Shown piece after piece: positions 49,101 to 61,100 of a stretch of DNA of 64,000 nt. The translations under genes were made by a program, and so were the position numbers. The notes under the pieces are model-generated. The model made no database searches, was not told the DNA's origin, and saw nothing but the letters and a program-made list of their open reading frames with translations. How positions within the stretch are numbered: position 1 is the first letter of the stretch; each line of letters opens with the position of its first letter. The stretch is from Liolophura sinensis (taxonomy: Eukaryota > Mollusca > Polyplacophora > Chitonida > Chitonidae), in contig NC_088295.1 in the NCBI RefSeq assembly GCF_032854445.1, positions 82,258,644-82,322,643 of the forward strand, in the 5' to 3' direction.

Positions 49101-52100
49101 CACTGGGAGTTACATCAGAAGTACTTGTTGAAGGTGGTGATTGTGTGGATGCCACACTCGAAGTTGCTACTGGTGCCGTTGTTGTATCTGTACTGTGGAC
49201 TAACGGCGTTGTAGTTTCTCTCGTTATAGAGATACTAGGACCAGTTGTTGTAGCACTGGCAGTTACATCAGAAGTACTTGTAGAAGGTAATGATTGTGTG
49301 GATGCTACACTTACAGTTGCTACTGGTGCTGTTGTATCTGTACTGTGGACTGAAAGCGTTGTACTTTCTGTGGTTGTAGAGATACTAAGGTCGGTTGTTG
49401 TAGCACTGGGAGTTACATCAGAAGTACTTGTTGAAGGTGATGTTTGTGTGGAAGCTACAGTCGAAGTTGTTACTGCGGCCGCTGTTGTATCTGTACTATG
49501 GACTGAAGCCGCTGTAGGTCCTATTGTTTCAGAGATACTAGTGCCAGTTGTTCTACTACTCGAAGTTGCCACTTGTGCTGTTGTCGAATCTGTACTGTGC
49601 ACTGATGGCGTTGTGGTTTCTGTTGTAGAGATACTAGGGCCGGTTGTTGTAGCACTGGCAGTTACATGAGAAGTAATTGTTGAAGGTGCTGATTGTGTGG
49701 ATGCCACACTCGAAGTTGCTACTGGTGCCGTTGTTGTATCTGTACTGTGGACTAACGGCGTTATAGTTTCTCTGGTTATAGAGATTGGACCAGGACCAGT
49801 TGTTGTAACACTGGCAGTTACATCAGAAGTACTTGTAGAGGGTGGTGATTGTGTGGATGGTACACTTACAGTTGCTACTGGTGCAGTTGTTGTATCTGTA
49901 CTGTGGACTGAAAGCGTTGTACTTTCTGTGGTTGTAGACATACTAGGACCAGTTGTTGTAACACTGACAGTTACATCAGAAGTGCTTGTAGAGGGTGGTG
50001 ATTGTGTGGATGCTACACTTACAGTTGCTACTGGTGCTGTTGTTGTATCTGTACTGTGGACTGACAGCGTTGTAGTTTCTGTTGTTGTAGAGATACTAGG
50101 GCCGGTTGTTGTAGCACTGGGAGTTACATGAGAAGTAATTCTTGAAGGTGGTGATTGTGTGGATGCCATACTCGAAGTTGCTACTGGTGCCGTTGTTGTA
50201 TCTGTACTGTGGACTAACGGCGTTGTAGTTTCTCTGGTTATAGAGATTGGACCAGGACCAGTTGTTGTAACACTGGCAGTTACATCAGAAGTACTTGTAG
50301 AGGGTGGTGATTGTGTGGATGGTACACTTACAGTTGCTACTGGTGCTGTTGTTGTATCTGTACTGTGGACTGAAAGCGTTTTACTTTCTGTGGTTGTAGA
50401 GATACTAAGGCCGGTTGTTGTAGCACTGGGAGTTACATCAGAAGTACTTGTTGAAGGTGATGTTTGTGTGGAAGCTACAGTCGAAGTTGCTACTGGTGCT
50501 GCTGTTGTATCTGTACGATGGACTAAAGCCGCTGTAGTTCCTATTGTTTCAGAGATACTAGTGCCAGTTGTTCTACTACTCGAAGTTGTCACTTGTGCTG
50601 TTGTCGAATCTGTACTGTGGACTGATGGCGTTGTGGTTTCTGTTGTTGTAGAGATACTAGGGCCGGTTGTTGTAGCACTGGCAGTTACATGAGAAGTAAT
50701 TGTTGAAGGTGGTGATTGTGTGGATGCCACACTCGAAGTTGCTACTGGTGCCGCTGTTGTATCTGTACTGTGGACTGAAGCCGCTGTAGTTCCTATTGTT
50801 TCAGAGATACTAGTGCCAGTTGTTCTACTACTCGAAGTTGTCACTTGTGCTGTTGTCGAATCTGTACCGTGGACTGATGGCGTTGTGGTTTCTGTTGTTG
50901 TAGAGATACTAGGGCCGGTTGTTGTAGCACTGGCAGTTACATGAGAAGTACTTTTTGAAGGTGGTGATTGTGTGGATGCCACACTCGAAGTTGCTACTGG
51001 TGCCGTTGTTGTATCTGTACTGTGGACTAACGGCGTTGTAGTTTCTCTGGTTATAGAGATACTAGGACCAGTTGTTGTAGCACTGGGAGTTACATCAGAA
51101 GTACTTGTAGAGGGTGGTGATTGTGTGGATGCTACACTTACAGTTGCTACTGGTGCTGTTGTTGTATCTGTACTGTGGGCTGAAAGCGTTGTAGTTTCTG
51201 TTGTTGTAGAGATACTATGGCCGGTTGTTGTAGCACTGGGAGTTACATGAGAAGTACTTGTTAAAGGTGGTGATTGTGTGGATGCTACACTCGAAGTTGG
51301 TAATGCTCCTGTTGTTGTATCTGTAGTGTGGACTGACGGCGTTGTAGTTTCTGTTGTTAAATGGATACCAGGACCAGTTGTTAAAGCACTGGGAGTTACA
51401 TGAGAAGTACTTGTTGAAGGTGATGTTTGTGTGGAAGCTACAGTCGAAGTTGCTACTGGTGCCGCTGTTGTATCTGTACTATGGACTGAAGCCGCTGTAG
51501 GTCCTATTGTTTCAGAGATACTAGTGCCAGTTGTTCTACTACTCGAAGTTGTCACTTGTGCTGTTGTCGAATCTGTACTGTGGACTGATGGCGTTGTGGT
51601 TTCTGTTGTTGTAGAGATACTAGGGCCGGTTGTTGTAGCACTGGTAGTTACATGAGAAGTAATTGTTGAAGGTGGTGATTGTGTGGATGATTCACTCGAA
51701 GTTGCTACTGGTGCCGTTGTTGTATCTGTACTGTGGACTAACGGCGTTGTAGTTTCTCTGGTTATAGAGATACTAGGACCAGTTGTTGTAGCATTGGGAG
51801 TTACATCAGAAGTACTTGTAGAGGGTGGTGATTGTGTGGATGCCACACTTACAGTTGCTACTGGTGCTGTTGTTGTATCTGTACTGTGGACTGATGGCGT
51901 TGTAGTTTCTGTTGTTGTAGAGATACTATGGCCGGTTGTTGTAGCACTGGGAGTTACATGAGAAGTACTTGTTAAAGGTGGTGATTGTGTGGATGCTACA
52001 CTCGAAGTTGGTAATGCTCCTGTTGTTGTATCTGTAGTGTGGACTGACGGCGTTGTAGTTTCTGTTGTTAAATGGATACCAGGACCAGTTGTTGTAGCAC

Positions 52101-55100
52101 TGGGAGTTACATCAGAAGTACTTGTTGAAGGTGATGTTTGTGTGGAAGCTACAGTCGAAGTTGCTACTGGTGTCGCTGTTGTATCTGTACTATGGACTGA
52201 AGCCGCTGTAGGTCCTATTGTTTCAGAGATACTAGTGCCAGTTGTTCTACTACTCGAAGTTGTCACTTGTGCTGTTGTCGAATCTGTACTGTGGACTGAT
52301 GGCGTTGTGGTTTCTGTTGTTGTAGAGATACTAGGGCCGGTTGTTGTAGCACTGGCAGTTACATGAGAAGTAATTGTTGAAGGTGGTGATTGTGTGGATG
52401 CCACACTCGAAGTTGCTACTGGTGCCGTTGTTGTATCTGTACTGTGGACTAACGGCGTTGTAGTTTCTCTCGTTATAGAGATACTAGGACCAGTTGTTGT
52501 AGCACTGGCAGTTACATCAGAAGTACTTGTAGAGAGTGGTGATTGTGTGGATGCTACACTTACAGTTGCTACTGGTGCTGTTGTTGTATCTGTACTGTGG
52601 ACTGATGGCGTTGTAGTTTCTGTTGTTGTAGAGATACTAGGGCCGGTTGTTGTAGCACTGGCAGTCACATGAGAAGTACTTGTTGAAGGTGGTGATTGTG
52701 TGGATGCTACAGTCGAAGTTGCTACTGGTGCCGCTGTTGTATCTGTACTGTGGACTGAAGCCGCTGTAGTTCCTATTGTTTCAGAGATACTAGTGCCAGT
52801 TGTTCTACTACTCGAAGTTGTCACTTGTGCTGTTGTCGAATCTGTACCGTGGACTGATGGCGTTGTGGTCTCTGTTGTTGTAGAGATACTAGGGCCGGTT
52901 GTTGTAGCACTGGCAGTTACATCAGAAGTACTTGTTGAAGGTGGTGATTGTGTGGATGCTACACTCGAAGTTGCTACTGGTGCCGTTCTTGTATCTGTAC
53001 TGTGGACTAACGGCGTTGTAGTTTCTCTGGTTATAGAGATACTAGGACCAGTTGTTGTAGCACTGGGAGTTACATCAGAAGTACTTGTAGAGGGTGGTGA
53101 TTGTGTGGATGCTACACTTACAGTTGCTACTGGTGCTGTTGTTGTATCTGTACTGTGGGCTGAAAGCGTTGTAGTTTCTGTTGTTGTAGAGATACTATGG
53201 CCGGTTGTTGTAGCACTGGGAGTTACATGAGAAGTACTTGTTAAAGGTGGTGATTGTGTGGATGCTACACTCGAAGTTGGTAATGCTCCTGTTGTATCTG
53301 TAGTGTGGACTGACGGCGTTGTAGTTTCTGTTGTTAAATGGATACCAGGACCAGTTGTTAAAGCACTGGGAGTTACATCAGAAGTACTTGTTGAAGGTGA
53401 TGTTTGTGTGGAAGCTACAGTCGAAGTTGCTACTGGTGCCGCTGTTGTATCTGTACTATGGACTGAAGCCGCTGTAGGTCCTATTGTTTCAGAGATACTA
53501 GTGCCAGTTGTTCTACTACTCGAAGTTGTCACTTGTGCTGTTGTCGAATCTGTACTGTGGACTGATGGCGTTGTGGTTTCTGTTGTTGTAGAGATACTAG
53601 GGCCGGTTGTTGTAGCACTGGCAGTTACATGAGAAGTAATTGTTGAAGGTGGTGATTGTGTGGATGCCACACTCGAAGTTGCTACTGGTGCCGTTGTTGT
53701 ATCTGTACTGTGGACTAACGGCGTTGTAGTTTCTCTGGTTATAGAGATACTAGGACCAGTTGTTGTAGCACTGGGAGTTACATCAGAAGTACTTGTAGAG
53801 GGTGGTGATTGTGTGGATGCCACACTTACAGTTGCTACTGGTGCTGTTGTTGTATCTGTACTGTGGACTGAAAGCGTTGTAGTTTCTGTTGTTGTAGAGA
53901 TACTATGGCCGGTTGTTGTAGCACTGGGAGTTACATGAGAAGTACTTGTTGAAGGTGGTGATTGTGTGGATGCCACACTCAAAGTTGCTACTGGTGCCGT
54001 TGTTGTATCTGTACTGTGGACTAACGGCGTTGTAGTTTCTCTGGTTATAGAGATACTAGGACCAGTTGTTGTAACACTGGCAGTTACATCAGAAGTACTT
54101 GTAGAGGGTGGTGATTGTGTGGATGGTACACTTACAGTTGCTACTGGTGCTGTTGTTGTATCTGTACTGTGGACTGAAAGCGTTGTACTTTCTGTGGTTG
54201 TAGAGATAGTATGGCCGGTTGTTGTAGCACTGGGAGTTACATCAGAAGTACTTGTTGAAGGTGATGTTTGTGTGGAAGCTACACTCGAAGTTGCTACTGG
54301 TGCCGCTGTTGTATCTGTACTATGGACTGAAGCCGCTGTAGGTCCTATTGTTTTAGAGATACTAGTGCCAGTTGTTCTACTACTCGAAGTTGTCACTTGT
54401 GCTGTTGTCGAACCTGTACTGTGGACTGACAGCGTTGTAGTTTCTGTTGTTGTAGAGATACTAGGACCAGTTGTTGTAGCACTGGGAGTTACATCAGAAG
54501 TACTTGTTGAAGGTGGTGATTGTGTGGATGCCACACTCGAAGTTGCTACTGGTGCCGTTGTTGTATCTGTACTGTGGACTAACGGCGTTGTAGTTTCTCT
54601 CGTTATAGAGATACTAGGACCAGTTGTTGTAGCACTGGCAGTTACATCAGAAGTACTTGTAGAAGGTAATGATTGTGTGGATGCTACACTTACAGTTGCT
54701 ACTGGTGCTGTTGTATCTGTACTGTGGACTGAAAGCGTTGTACTTTCTGTGGTTGTAGAGATACTAAGGTCGGTTGTTGTAGCACTGGGAGTTACATCAG
54801 AAGTACTTGTTGAAGGTGATGTTTGTGTGGAAGCTACAGTCGAAGTTGTTACTGCGGCCGCTGTTGTATCTGTACTATGGACTGAAGCCGCTGTAGGTCC
54901 TATTGTTTCAGAGATACTAGTGCCAGTTGTTCTACTACTCGAAGTTGCCACTTGTGCTGTTGTCGAATCTGTACTGTGCACTGATGGCGTTGTGGTTTCT
55001 GTTGTAGAGATACTAGGGCCGGTTGTTGTAGCACTGGCAGTTACATGAGAAGTAATTGTTGAAGGTGCTGATTGTGTGGATGCCACACTCGAAGTTGCTA

Positions 55101-58100
55101 CTGGTGCCGTTGTTGTATCTGTACTGTGGACTAACGGCGTTATAGTTTCTCTGGTTATAGAGATTGGACCAGGACCAGTTGTTGTAACACTGGCAGTTAC
55201 ATCAGAAGTACTTGTAGAGGGTGGTGATTGTGTGGATGGTACACTTACAGTTGCTACTGGTGCAGTTGTTGTATCTGTACTGTGGACTGAAAGCGTTGTA
55301 CTTTCTGTGGTTGTAGACATACTAGGACCAGTTGTTGTAACACTGACAGTTACATCAGAAGTGCTTGTAGAGGGTGGTGATTGTGTGGATGCTACACTTA
55401 CAGTTGCTACTGGTGCTGTTGTTGTATCTGTACTGTGGACTGACAGCGTTGTAGTTTCTGTTGTTGTAGAGATACTAGGGCCGGTTGTTGTAGCACTGGG
55501 AGTTACATGAGAAGTAATTCTTGAAGGTGGTGATTGTGTGGATGCCATACTCGAAGTTGCTACTGGTGCCGTTGTTGTATCTGTACTGTGGACTAACGGC
55601 GTTGTAGTTTCTCTGGTTATAGAGATTGGACCAGGACCAGTTGTTGTAACACTGGCAGTTACATCAGAAGTACTTGTAGAGGGTGGTGATTGTGTGGATG
55701 GTACACTTACAGTTGCTACTGGTGCTGTTGTTGTATCTGTACTGTGGACTGAAAGCGTTTTACTTTCTGTGGTTGTAGAGATACTAAGGCCGGTTGTTGT
55801 AGCACTGGGAGTTACATCAGAAGTACTTGTTGAAGGTGATGTTTGTGTGGAAGCTACAGTCGAAGTTGCTACTGGTGCTGCTGTTGTATCTGTACGATGG
55901 ACTAAAGCCGCTGTAGTTCCTATTGTTTCAGAGATACTAGTGCCAGTTGTTCTACTACTCGAAGTTGTCACTTGTGCTGTTGTCGAATCTGTACTGTGGA
56001 CTGATGGCGTTGTGGTTTCTGTTGTTGTAGAGATACTAGGGCCGGTTGTTGTAGCACTGGCAGTTACATGAGAAGTAATTGTTGAAGGTGGTGATTGTGT
56101 GGATGCCACACTCGAAGTTGCTACTGGTGCCGCTGTTGTATCTGTACTGTGGACTGAAGCCGCTGTAGTTCCTATTGTTTCAGAGATACTAGTGCCAGTT
56201 GTTCTACTACTCGAAGTTGTCACTTGTGCTGTTGTCGAATCTGTACCGTGGACTGATGGCGTTGTGGTTTCTGTTGTTGTAGAGATACTAGGGCCGGTTG
56301 TTGTAGCACTGGCAGTTACATGAGAAGTACTTTTTGAAGGTGGTGATTGTGTGGATGCCACACTCGAAGTTGCTACTGGTGCCGTTGTTGTATCTGTACT
56401 GTGGACTAACGGCGTTGTAGTTTCTCTGGTTATAGAGATACTAGGACCAGTTGTTGTAGCACTGGGAGTTACATCAGAAGTACTTGTAGAGGGTGGTGAT
56501 TGTGTGGATGCTACACTTACAGTTGCTACTGGTGCTGTTGTTGTATCTGTACTGTGGGCTGAAAGCGTTGTAGTTTCTGTTGTTGTAGAGATACTATGGC
56601 CGGTTGTTGTAGCACTGGGAGTTACATGAGAAGTACTTGTTAAAGGTGGTGATTGTGTGGATGCTACACTCGAAGTTGGTAATGCTCCTGTTGTTGTATC
56701 TGTAGTGTGGACTGACGGCGTTGTAGTTTCTGTTGTTAAATGGATACCAGGACCAGTTGTTAAAGCACTGGGAGTTACATGAGAAGTACTTGTTGAAGGT
56801 GATGTTTGTGTGGAAGCTACAGTCGAAGTTGCTACTGGTGCCGCTGTTGTATCTGTACTATGGACTGAAGCCGCTGTAGGTCCTATTGTTTCAGAGATAC
56901 TAGTGCCAGTTGTTCTACTACTCGAAGTTGTCACTTGTGCTGTTGTCGAATCTGTACTGTGGACTGATGGCGTTGTGGTTTCTGTTGTTGTAGAGATACT
57001 AGGGCCGGTTGTTGTAGCACTGGTAGTTACATGAGAAGTAATTGTTGAAGGTGGTGATTGTGTGGATGATTCACTCGAAGTTGCTACTGGTGCCGTTGTT
57101 GTATCTGTACTGTGGACTAACGGCGTTGTAGTTTCTCTGGTTATAGAGATACTAGGACCAGTTGTTGTAGCATTGGGAGTTACATCAGAAGTACTTGTAG
57201 AGGGTGGTGATTGTGTGGATGCCACACTTACAGTTGCTACTGGTGCTGTTGTTGTATCTGTACTGTGGACTGATGGCGTTGTAGTTTCTGTTGTTGTAGA
57301 GATACTATGGCCGGTTGTTGTAGCACTGGGAGTTACATGAGAAGTACTTGTTAAAGGTGGTGATTGTGTGGATGCTACACTCGAAGTTGGTAATGCTCCT
57401 GTTGTTGTATCTGTAGTGTGGACTGACGGCGTTGTAGTTTCTGTTGTTAAATGGATACCAGGACCAGTTGTTGTAGCACTGGGAGTTACATCAGAAGTAC
57501 TTGTTGAAGGTGATGTTTGTGTGGAAGCTACAGTCGAAGTTGCTACTGGTGTCGCTGTTGTATCTGTACTATGGACTGAAGCCGCTGTAGGTCCTATTGT
57601 TTCAGAGATACTAGTGCCAGTTGTTCTACTACTCGAAGTTGTCACTTGTGCTGTTGTCGAATCTGTACTGTGGACTGATGGCGTTGTGGTTTCTGTTGTT
57701 GTAGAGATACTAGGGCCGGTTGTTGTAGCACTGGCAGTTACATGAGAAGTAATTGTTGAAGGTGGTGATTGTGTGGATGCCACACTCGAAGTTGCTACTG
57801 GTGCCGTTGTTGTATCTGTACTGTGGACTAACGGCGTTGTAGTTTCTCTCGTTATAGAGATACTAGGACCAGTTGTTGTAGCACTGGCAGTTACATCAGA
57901 AGTACTTGTAGAGAGTGGTGATTGTGTGGATGCTACACTTACAGTTGCTACTGGTGCTGTTGTTGTATCTGTACTGTGGACTGATGGCGTTGTAGTTTCT
58001 GTTGTTGTAGAGATACTAGGGCCGGTTGTTGTAGCACTGGCAGTCACATGAGAAGTACTTGTTGAAGGTGGTGATTGTGTGGATGCTACAGTCGAAGTTG

Positions 58101-61100
58101 CTACTGGTGCCGCTGTTGTATCTGTACTGTGGACTGAAGCCGCTGTAGTTCCTATTGTTTCAGAGATACTAGTGCCAGTTGTTCTACTACTCGAAGTTGT
58201 CACTTGTGCTGTTGTCGAATCTGTACCGTGGACTGATGGCGTTGTGGTCTCTGTTGTTGTAGAGATACTAGGGCCGGTTGTTGTAGCACTGGCAGTTACA
58301 TCAGAAGTACTTGTTGAAGGTGGTGATTGTGTGGATGCTACACTCGAAGTTGCTACTGGTGCCGTTCTTGTATCTGTACTGTGGACTAACGGCGTTGTAG
58401 TTTCTCTGGTTATAGAGATACTAGGACCAGTTGTTGTAGCACTGGGAGTTACATCAGAAGTACTTGTAGAGGGTGGTGATTGTGTGGATGCTACACTTAC
58501 AGTTGCTACTGGTGCTGTTGTTGTATCTGTACTGTGGGCTGAAAGCGTTGTAGTTTCTGTTGTTGTAGAGATACTATGGCCGGTTGTTGTAGCACTGGGA
58601 GTTACATGAGAAGTACTTGTTAAAGGTGGTGATTGTGTGGATGCTACACTCGAAGTTGGTAATGCTCCTGTTGTATCTGTAGTGTGGACTGACGGCGTTG
58701 TAGTTTCTGTTGTTAAATGGATACCAGGACCAGTTGTTAAAGCACTGGGAGTTACATCAGAAGTACTTGTTGAAGGTGATGTTTGTGTGGAAGCTACAGT
58801 CGAAGTTGCTACTGGTGCCGCTGTTGTATCTGTACTATGGACTGAAGCCGCTGTAGGTCCTATTGTTTCAGAGATACTAGTGCCAGTTGTTCTACTACTC
58901 GAAGTTGTCACTTGTGCTGTTGTCGAATCTGTACTGTGGACTGATGGCGTTGTGGTTTCTGTTGTTGTAGAGATACTAGGGCCGGTTGTTGTAGCACTGG
59001 CAGTTACATGAGAAGTAATTGTTGAAGGTGGTGATTGTGTGGATGCCACACTCGAAGTTGCTACTGGTGCCGTTGTTGTATCTGTACTGTGGACTAACGG
59101 CGTTGTAGTTTCTCTGGTTATAGAGATACTAGGACCAGTTGTTGTAGCACTGGGAGTTACATCAGAAGTACTTGTAGAGGGTGGTGATTGTGTGGATGCC
59201 ACACTTACAGTTGCTACTGGTGCTGTTGTTGTATCTGTACTGTGGACTGAAAGCGTTGTAGTTTCTGTTGTTGTAGAGATACTATGGCCGGTTGTTGTAG
59301 CACTGGGAGTTACATGAGAAGTACTTGTTGAAGGTGGTGATTGTGTGGATGCTACACTCGAAGTTGGTAATGCTCCTGTTGTTGTATCTGTAGTGTGGAC
59401 TGACGGCGTTGTAGTTTCTGTTGTTAAATGGATACCAGGACCAGTTGTTAAAGCACTGGGAGTTACATCAGAAGTACTTGTTGAAGGTGATGTTTGTGTG
59501 GAAGCTACAGTCGAAGTTGCTACTGGTGCCGCTGTTGTATCTGTACTATGGACTGAAGCCGCTGTAGGTCCTATTGTTTCAGAGATACTAGTGCCAGTTG
59601 TTCTACTACTCGAAGTTGTCACTTGTGCTGTTGTCGAATCTGTACTGTGGACTGATGGCGTTGTGGTTTCTGTTGTTGTAGAGATACTAGGGCCGGTTGT
59701 TGTAGCACTGGCAGTTACATGAGAAGTAATTGTTGAAGGTGGTGATTGTGTGGATGCCACACTCGAAGTTGCTACTGGTGCCGTTGTTGTATCTGTACTG
59801 TGGACTAACGGCGTTGTAGTTTCTCTGGTTATAGAGATACTAGGACCAGTTGTTGTAGCACTGGGAGTTACATCAGAAGTACTTGCAGAGGGTGGTGATT
59901 GTGTGGATGCCACACTTACAGTTGCTACTGGTGCTGTTGTTGTATCTGTACTGTGGACTGAAAGCGTTGTAGTTTCTGTTGTTGTAAAGATACTATGGCC
60001 GGTTGTTGTAGCACTGGAGTTACATGAGAAGTACTTGTTAAAGGTGGTGATTGTGTGGATGCTACACTCGAAGTTGGTAATGCTCCTGTTGTTGTATCTG
60101 TAGTGTGGACTGACGGCGTTGTAGTTTCTGTTGTTAAATGGATACCAGGACCAGTTGTTGTAGCACTGGGAATTACATCAGAAGTACTTGTTGAAGGTGA
60201 TGTTTGTGTGGAAGCTACAGTCGAAGTTGTTACTGGTGCCGCTGTTGTATCTGTACTATGGACTGAAGCCGCTGTAGGTCCTATTGTTTCAGAGATACTA
60301 GTGCCAGTTGTTCTACTACTCGAAGTTGTCACTTGTGCTGTTGTCGAATCTGTACTGTGGACTGATGGCGTTGTGGTTTCTGTTGTTGTAGAGATACTAG
60401 GGCCGGTTGTTGTAGCACTGGCAGTTACATGAGAAGTAATTGTTGAAGGTGGTGATTGTGTGGATGCCACACTCGAAGTTGCTACTGGTGCCGTTGTTGT
60501 ATCTGTACTGTGGACTAACGGCGTTGTAGTTTCTCTGGTTATAGAGATACTAGGACCAGTTGTTGTAGCACTGGCAGGTACATCAGAAGTACTTGTAGAG
60601 AGTGGTGATTGTGTGGATGCTACACTTACAGTTGCTACTGGTGCTGTTGTTGTATCTGTACTGTGGACTGATGGCGTTGTAGTTTCTGTTGTTGTAGAGA
60701 TACTATGGCCGGTTGTTGTAGCACTGGGAGTTACATGAGAAGTACTTGTTGAAGGTGGTGATTGTGTGGATGCTACACTCGAAGTTGGTAATGCTCCTGT
60801 TGTTGTATCTGTAGTGTGGACTGACGGCGTTGTAGTTTCTGTTGTTAAATGGATACCAGGACCAGTTGTTGTAGCACTGGGAATTACATCAGAAGTACTT
60901 GTTGAAGGTGATGTTTGTGTGGAAGCTACAGTCGAAGTTGCTACTGGTGCCGCTGTTGTATCTGTACTATGGACTGAAGCCGCTGTAGGTCCTATTGTTT
61001 CAGAGATACTAGTGCCAGTTGTTCTACTACTCGAAGTTGTCACTTGTGCTGTTGTCGAATCTGTACTGTGGACTGATGGCGTTGTGGTTTCTGTTGTTGT

